From NCBI RefSeq assembly GCF_900108175.1, contig NZ_FNVO01000004.1:1-64000 (forward strand): 64,000 bases of DNA. Direction: 5' to 3'. Below, one piece after another: positions 59,752 to 64,000 of this stretch. The notes beneath the pieces are model-generated. The model had not been told where the DNA came from. It worked only from the letters and a program-made list of their open reading frames with translations, and searched no databases. A program made the position numbers and the translations under genes. This DNA comes from Thermomonospora echinospora (GTDB lineage: Bacteria; Actinomycetota; Actinomycetes; Streptosporangiales; Streptosporangiaceae). How positions within the stretch are numbered: position 1 is the stretch's first letter; each line of letters opens with the position of its first letter.

Positions 59752-60729
59752 ATGAAAGCCTGGAGCTGGGACCGCTACGGCCCGCCCGACGTGCTGACCC
59801 TCAAGGACGTCGCCGAACCCGACATCGCCCCGGACCAGGTGCTGGTGCGGGTACGGGCGGCCTCCGTCAACCCCTACGACTGGCGCCACGCGGGGGCCGA
59901 CCCGATGCTGGCACGGCTGAGCATCGGCCTGCGGCGGCCGAAGCCGGGCCTGATCCTCGGCGCCGACCTCGCCGGCGTCGTCGAGCGAGTGGGCGAGGAG
60001 GTGACCGGACTGCAGCCCGGCGATGAGGTCTTCGGGGAGGTCAGCCTGGGCTCGTTCGCCGAGGCCGTCGCCGTCCCGCAGGACAGGCTGGCCGTCAAGC
60101 CCGCCCGCCTCACCTTCGAACAGGCGGCGTCGGTGTCGATGGCCGCGCACACCGCCCTGCAAGGGCTGCGGGACGACGGGCGGATCTCCGCCGGGCAGCG
60201 GGTCCTCGTCAACGGGGCCTCCGGCGGCATCGGCACGTTCGCCGTCCAACTCGCCAAGACGTTCGGGGCCGAGGTCACCGGCGTGTGCAGCACCCGCAAC
60301 GTCGAACTGGTTCGCTCTCTGGGCGCGGACGACGTCGTGGACTACACCCGCGAGGACTTCACCGCCCGGCAGGGACGATACGACCTGCTCATGGACATCG
60401 TGGGCGACCGGTCGCTGGCGAAGCTACGGCGCCCCCTGACCTCCCGTGGAACGCTCGTGCTCGTGGGCGGCATCTCGGCCCGCGGCGGGTTGCTCGGCCC
60501 GGCGGCGCAGATGCTCCGCGGGGCCCTGGTCTCCCCCTTCGTCCGCCAGCGCATCACCGGCGTCCGCTGGAACCCCAACTCCGCGGACCTGCAGTTCCTG
60601 GCCGGGCTCATGGAGAAGGAACAGCTCACCCCCGTCATCGACCGGACCTACCCGTTCGCCGAGATCCCCGAGGCCCTCCACTACATCAAGCGCGGCCACG
60701 CCCGAGGCAAGGTCGCCATCACCCTCTGA
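59752..60729 (+). CDS. zinc-free NADP-dependent quinone oxidoreductase
   Basis: A 325-residue MDR-family protein of the quinone oxidoreductase/zeta-crystallin type. It begins MKAWSWDRYGPPDVLTLKDV; cofactor motif VNGASGGIGTFAVQLAKTFG (about 152-171), catalytic-domain blocks VRAASVNPYDWRHAG and GADLAGVVERVG; end YIKRGHARGKVAITL. No structural zinc cysteines, so no alcohol dehydrogenase activity is implied. Strong AAAGGAAG ribosome-binding site. Upstream 18-bp repeats suggest regulation by the TetR at 58731. Confidence 0.9.
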   Translation: MKAWSWDRYGPPDVLTLKDVAEPDIAPDQVLVRVRAASVNPYDWRHAGADPMLARLSIGLRRPKPGLILGADLAGVVERVGEEVTGLQPGDEVFGEVSLGSFAEAVAVPQDRLAVKPARLTFEQAASVSMAAHTALQGLRDDGRISAGQRVLVNGASGGIGTFAVQLAKTFGAEVTGVCSTRNVELVRSLGADDVVDYTREDFTARQGRYDLLMDIVGDRSLAKLRRPLTSRGTLVLVGGISARGGLLGPAAQMLRGALVSPFVRQRITGVRWNPNSADLQFLAGLMEKEQLTPVIDRTYPFAEIPEALHYIKRGHARGKVAITL

Positions 60730-60969
60730 CCACCTACCGGGCCCGCGCCGCCTGCCGTTCACCCCGGAGCGGTAGCGGCGCGCATCGACATCGCACTCCG
60801 CTCCCTCAACGCAAACCTGTCGATACGCGACACGGGTTGCAGCCCGGCATCCTGACGACGGGTTGGGCCTTCGCGCCCGGTGGTGTCGGGGCGAAGGCCC
60901 AGGGGGTCGGTTTCGCCGCGCGTACGGGCGGAGCGGTGGTTTCAGCGTCGGCGGACCCGAAGGCGACCA

Positions 60970-61231
60970 GCCCGCGACGACCACCAGCACGGTCATCACG
61001 GCGAGGCCGCCGAGCGACGCTCCCAGTTGCAGGATGTCGGGCCGGACGGCGGCCACGGTCAGGTCCTCGGCGTCGCCGCGCGCCGGTCCGGTGGCCACGG
61101 TGAGGCCGGGCGCGGCCCTGCCCCGAGGACGTCAGAACGGGGAACGACACGTCGGCGACCACGTCCCGGACGCCGGGGACGGCCCGCAGCCGTTCGGCCA
61201 CGGAAACCGGGACCCGGGCGCGCTCGGTCAC
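60970..61231 (-). pseudogene. FtsX-type ABC permease remnant
   Basis: Two minus-strand frames carry consecutive parts of a MacB/FtsX-type permease: SVAERLRAVPGVRDVVADVS from the GTG at 61231, then after a frameshift (in the 61098-61105 region) DAEDLTVAAVRPDILQLGAS and LGGLAVMTVLVVVAG, which ends near 60970 without a complete C-terminus. Upstream, MDPGHVTALMERAVEEARTI at 61352-61291 may be a piece of another gene. No intact transporter or ATPase is near. Confidence 0.55.
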
Positions 61232-61448
61232 CGATCTTGGCGATCTCCACCAGCGTCCGGGACAGGCTGGACCAGCGCTCCGGGTCGGGCGGGATCGTGC
61301 GGGCCTCCTCCACCGCCCGCTCCATCAGCGCGGTGACGTGGCCGGGATCCATACATCGCCATGGTGGACGAGTCGGCTGTCGTTGTTTTAAGTGCGCTTG
61401 CGTCAACACGGGGTGTTGGGAGTGGTCGCTTCGGAGATGTGAGGTTCC

Positions 61449-62582
61449 ATGAGCAGTCCGTATGCGACCACATCGGACACCACGTCCCGGTGGGGCGTCC
61501 GGCGGTGGCTTGCGGGCGCCGCGCGGTGGCTGACCACCCCCCTGACGCCTGATGACTACCTCCGGCTGGTGAACCCGCTCTGGCCCGCCGGGGGGTTGTG
61601 CGGCCGGGTCGAGGCCGTGCGCTCGGAGACCTCGGACGCGGTGACGCTCGTGATCCGCCCGGGCCGTCACTGGGTCCCGCACAGGCCCGGCCAGTGGGTC
61701 AGGGTAGGTGTCGACATCGCAGGGGTGCGCCACTGGCGCGGGTACTCGATCTCCTCGCCGCCGGACCGCCCTGACGGCTGCATCACGATCACCGTCAAGG
61801 CGGTCCCGGGCGGGTTGGTCTCCGGCCATCTGCTGCGGCGGGTGGCGCGTGGGACGATCCTCGGTCTGGGCCGGCCGGAGGGCGAGTTCGTGCTCCCCGA
61901 ACCGCCGCCGTCGCGCCTGCTGTTCCTGACGGCCGGCAGTGGGATCACACCGGTGAGGCCGATGCTGCACGGCCTGCTGGCCCACGGAGCCGCGACGGTC
62001 GCCGCAGGCGCCGGGTCCCGCCGGCGAGCACCGGACGTGGTGCTGGTGCACTCGGCCCCCACGCCCGAGGACGTCATCTTCGGAGAGGAACTGCGGGGCC
62101 TGGCGGCGCGGTTTCCGAACCTGCGGCTGCACGAGCGGCACACGCGGACCGAGGGGCGCCTCAAACCGGCGGATCTGCCCGGACTGTGCCCGGACTGGAC
62201 GGAACGTTCCGTATGGGCATGCGGGCCGCCCGAGATGCTCGACGAGGTCACGGCGCACTGGAGCGGGCCCGCCGATCGCCTGCACGTCGAGCGTTTTCGT
62301 CTCGCGACGCCGGCGACCAGCAACACGGGTGGACGTGTCCGCTTCACCAGGAGCCGCCGGGAGGCCACCGCCGACGGCGGCACGTCGCTGCTGGTGGCCG
62401 GGGAGGGCGCGGGCGTGCTCATGCCGAGCGGCTGCCGCATGGGCATCTGTCATGGCTGTGTGGCGCGGCTGTCCTCGGGCCGGGTGCGTGACCTGCGCAC
62501 CGGCCGGATCCACGGCGAGGAGGGCGACCTCGTCCAGACCTGTGTGTCGGCCGCCGCCGGCCCCGTTGAGATCGATCTCTGA
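61449..62582 (+). CDS. ferredoxin reductase with C-terminal 2Fe-2S domain
   Basis: A 377-residue electron carrier. FAD-binding part (PGQWVRVGVDIAGVRHWRGY, SISSPPD, GLVSGHLLRRVARG), NAD-binding part (LFLTAGSGITPVRPML, WACGPPEML) and a plant-type 2Fe-2S domain with cysteines in SGCRMGICHGCVA and a last Cys in VQTCVS. It resembles the mycobacterial Rv3230c reductase that feeds the DesA3 desaturase; here the desaturase gene follows 14 bases later. Acts at the inner membrane. Confidence 0.93.
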   Translation: MSSPYATTSDTTSRWGVRRWLAGAARWLTTPLTPDDYLRLVNPLWPAGGLCGRVEAVRSETSDAVTLVIRPGRHWVPHRPGQWVRVGVDIAGVRHWRGYSISSPPDRPDGCITITVKAVPGGLVSGHLLRRVARGTILGLGRPEGEFVLPEPPPSRLLFLTAGSGITPVRPMLHGLLAHGAATVAAGAGSRRRAPDVVLVHSAPTPEDVIFGEELRGLAARFPNLRLHERHTRTEGRLKPADLPGLCPDWTERSVWACGPPEMLDEVTAHWSGPADRLHVERFRLATPATSNTGGRVRFTRSRREATADGGTSLLVAGEGAGVLMPSGCRMGICHGCVARLSSGRVRDLRTGRIHGEEGDLVQTCVSAAAGPVEIDL

Positions 62583-62596
62583 AGGAGAACGCGACC

Positions 62597-63712
62597 ATGC
62601 CGACCACAGTGCGCCTCGCACTCATTGACGTCGAGGAGTTCGGCCGTGAGCTGGACAGGATCCGGGACGAGGTGATCGCAGGACTTGGGGAGGACGACGC
62701 GGGCTACATCCGCGGTGTCATCGCGATGCAGCGCAGGCTGGAGTTGACCGGCCGCGCACTGCTGTTCGCGTCGTGGCTGCCGCCCGCCTGGGCCGCCGGG
62801 ACCGCGGCGCTGGCCATCGCGAAGATCTTGGAGAACATGGAGATCGGCCACAACGTCCTGCACGGCCAGTGGGACTGGATGCGCGACCCGAAGATCCACT
62901 CGACGACCTGGGAGTGGGACAACGCCACCCCCGCCGCCCAGTGGAAGCACTCGCACAACTTCATCCACCACACCTGGACGAACGTGCTCGGCAAGGACCG
63001 CGACATCGGCTACTCGGCCATGCGCATCAGCCCGGAGCAGAAGTGGCATCCGATCCATCTCGCCCAGCCGCTCTACAACGTGCTGCTCGCGCTGTTCTTC
63101 GAATACGGCATCGCGATATACGACGCGGAACTCGAACGCATACCGACAGGTGACAAGAGCCCGAAGGAGGCCCTGAACCAGTTGCGCGCCGTCGCCGGCA
63201 AGGCGCGGCGCCAGATCCTCAAGGATTATGTGGCGTTCCCGCTGCTGGCGGGCCCGTGCCTGCTGCCCGTCCTGCTCGGCAACCTCACCGCGAACATGAC
63301 CCGCAACATGTGGGCGCACACCATCATCTTCTGCGGGCACTTCCCCGAGGGCGCCGAGTTCTTCACCGAGGACCAGATCGAGAACGAGACGAGAGGCGAG
63401 TGGTACCTCCGCCAGCTGCTCGGCTCCTGCAACATCGACGGCGGACGCCTCCTGCACCTCATGAGCGGCAATCTGAGCCACCAGATCGAACACCACCTGT
63501 TCCCGGACCTGCCCAGCAACCGCTACGCCGAGATCGCCCCCCGGGTCCGCGCCCTGTGCGAGCGGTTCGGGCTCCCCTACAACTCCGGTTCGCTGGCCCG
63601 GCAGGCGGGCTCGGTCTGGAAGCGCGTCCTACGGCTGGCGCTGCCGGGTCCCGGGCGGCCCCGACCGGAGGAGACCGCACCACCGGCGGACGAACTCCGA
63701 GCCGTCGTCTGA
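62597..63712 (+). CDS. membrane fatty acid desaturase (DesA3-like)
   Basis: A 371-residue di-iron desaturase. Histidine boxes: GHNVLHGQ (about 84), HSHNFIHHTW (about 118) and SHQIEHHLF (about 294). Membrane helices include FASWLPPAWAAGTAALAIA and YVAFPLLAGPCLLPVLLGNL. Probably inserts a double bond into an acyl chain of a membrane lipid, with electrons from the preceding ferredoxin reductase. The position of the double bond cannot be read from the sequence. ATG preceded by AAGGAG. Confidence 0.94.
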   Translation: MPTTVRLALIDVEEFGRELDRIRDEVIAGLGEDDAGYIRGVIAMQRRLELTGRALLFASWLPPAWAAGTAALAIAKILENMEIGHNVLHGQWDWMRDPKIHSTTWEWDNATPAAQWKHSHNFIHHTWTNVLGKDRDIGYSAMRISPEQKWHPIHLAQPLYNVLLALFFEYGIAIYDAELERIPTGDKSPKEALNQLRAVAGKARRQILKDYVAFPLLAGPCLLPVLLGNLTANMTRNMWAHTIIFCGHFPEGAEFFTEDQIENETRGEWYLRQLLGSCNIDGGRLLHLMSGNLSHQIEHHLFPDLPSNRYAEIAPRVRALCERFGLPYNSGSLARQAGSVWKRVLRLALPGPGRPRPEETAPPADELRAVV

Positions 63713-63920
63713 TCGAGGTGTGACGATCGGGCTCGCAGCCAGAGCCGCCGGCTCATCCGGGCGCAGGGTGCTGGGCCGACGCCGATCGGCGCCGGCGGCG
63801 GCCCGGGGTGGCGCGCACGAGACCGTCAAACCTCGACGAGGGCGCCCCGGCGAGATTCGCCACCAACGGGTTCGGCGCCTAAGGTAGGGGTTACCTGGGG
63901 TTATTCGAGCGTTGGCAGCC
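63713..63920. other. gap between desaturase and window edge
   Basis: No gene supported. Contains an AT-richer stretch near 63880-63910 (AAGGTAGGGGTTACC) that may be a promoter. Confidence 0.3.
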
Positions 63921-64000
63921 GTGTCGGCGTCGTCCGGGGCGATCGACTATCCGGTTCTTCGAACCGAGGACGGGGCCTGCACCATGGCCCACGACATCAA
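63921..64000 (+). CDS. 5' end of a further gene, cut by the window edge
   Basis: A GTG at 63921 opens a frame of 26 codons (SASSGAIDYPVLRTEDGACT, then MAHDI) that runs off the window. ATG at 63984 is an alternative start. Too short to identify. Confidence 0.3.
   Translation, partial: MSASSGAIDYPVLRTEDGACTMAHDI

Noticed and set aside
1-64000. Search for tRNA, rRNA, complete insertion sequences and biosynthetic gene cluster
   Set aside because: None was recognised by eye; the only NRPS-like element is the single fusion protein at 50719.

Overview
This 64 kb window comes from a very GC-rich chromosome with strong G/C preference at third codon positions and many GTG starts. It carries Lsr2, a BldC-like HTH protein, XRE-DUF5753/DUF397 modules, RsbT/STAS/SpoIIE partner-switching proteins and a mycelial-actinomycete style GH48 cellulase. 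This points to a filamentous actinomycete, probably of the Streptosporangium/Nonomuraea type; the order is inference from gene content, not proven. No rRNA, tRNA, CRISPR array or integrase was seen.

Layout. 1-4.3 kb: 3' part of a secreted CBM2-GH48 cellulase, then an ECF (SigE-family) sigma factor overlapping a one-TM partner. 4.4-12.7 kb: small regulators, hypotheticals, an exact 61-bp tandem repeat, and a first XRE-DUF5753/DUF397 module divergent from an HATPase anti-sigma-like gene with small companions. 12.7-16.9 kb: a kinase-like phosphotransferase, a secreted CocE-type hydrolase and a PadR/membrane-protein pair. 17.0-21.5 kb: homogentisate catabolism (marR, hmgA, an unrecognised gene, fahA), with a shared operator motif before marR and hmgA. 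21.7-30.7 kb: SAM methyltransferase, SpoIIE phosphatase, MarR, RsbT, glycerophosphodiesterase, Lsr2, secreted carboxylesterase, Sua5/YciO.

30.8-46.1 kb: type I restriction-modification in an unusual split layout. An intact hsdR lies about 9 kb upstream of hsdS-hsdM, while a decayed C-terminal remnant of a different hsdR still abuts hsdS. Between them are a ClpX-type zinc-finger regulator with a nested palindromic operator, a second PadR/membrane pair, an IS5-like remnant, a GlxA-type AraC regulator and a second, inverted copy of the HATPase / XRE / DUF397 module, including a DUF397 protein whose N-terminal motif is triplicated. 46.1-49.5 kb is a scrapyard: duplicated phosphotransferase 3' end, FkbM methyltransferase fragment, MerR gene and other remnants.

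49.5-58 kb holds the most unusual locus. A 19-bp iron box (DmdR/IdeR type) lies between an FbpABC-type ferric iron ABC transporter and a divergent 872-residue protein fusing an adenylation domain, a carrier domain and a membrane acyltransferase-3 domain. The iron box sits inside the promoter of the fusion gene, which appears leaderless. An ABM-truncated-haemoglobin fusion follows the transporter. 58-64 kb: S1-domain protein, TetR, a quinone oxidoreductase preceded by four exact 18-bp repeats, a decayed FtsX-type permease, a ferredoxin-reductase/desaturase pair resembling mycobacterial Rv3230c-DesA3, and the start of a further gene at the edge.
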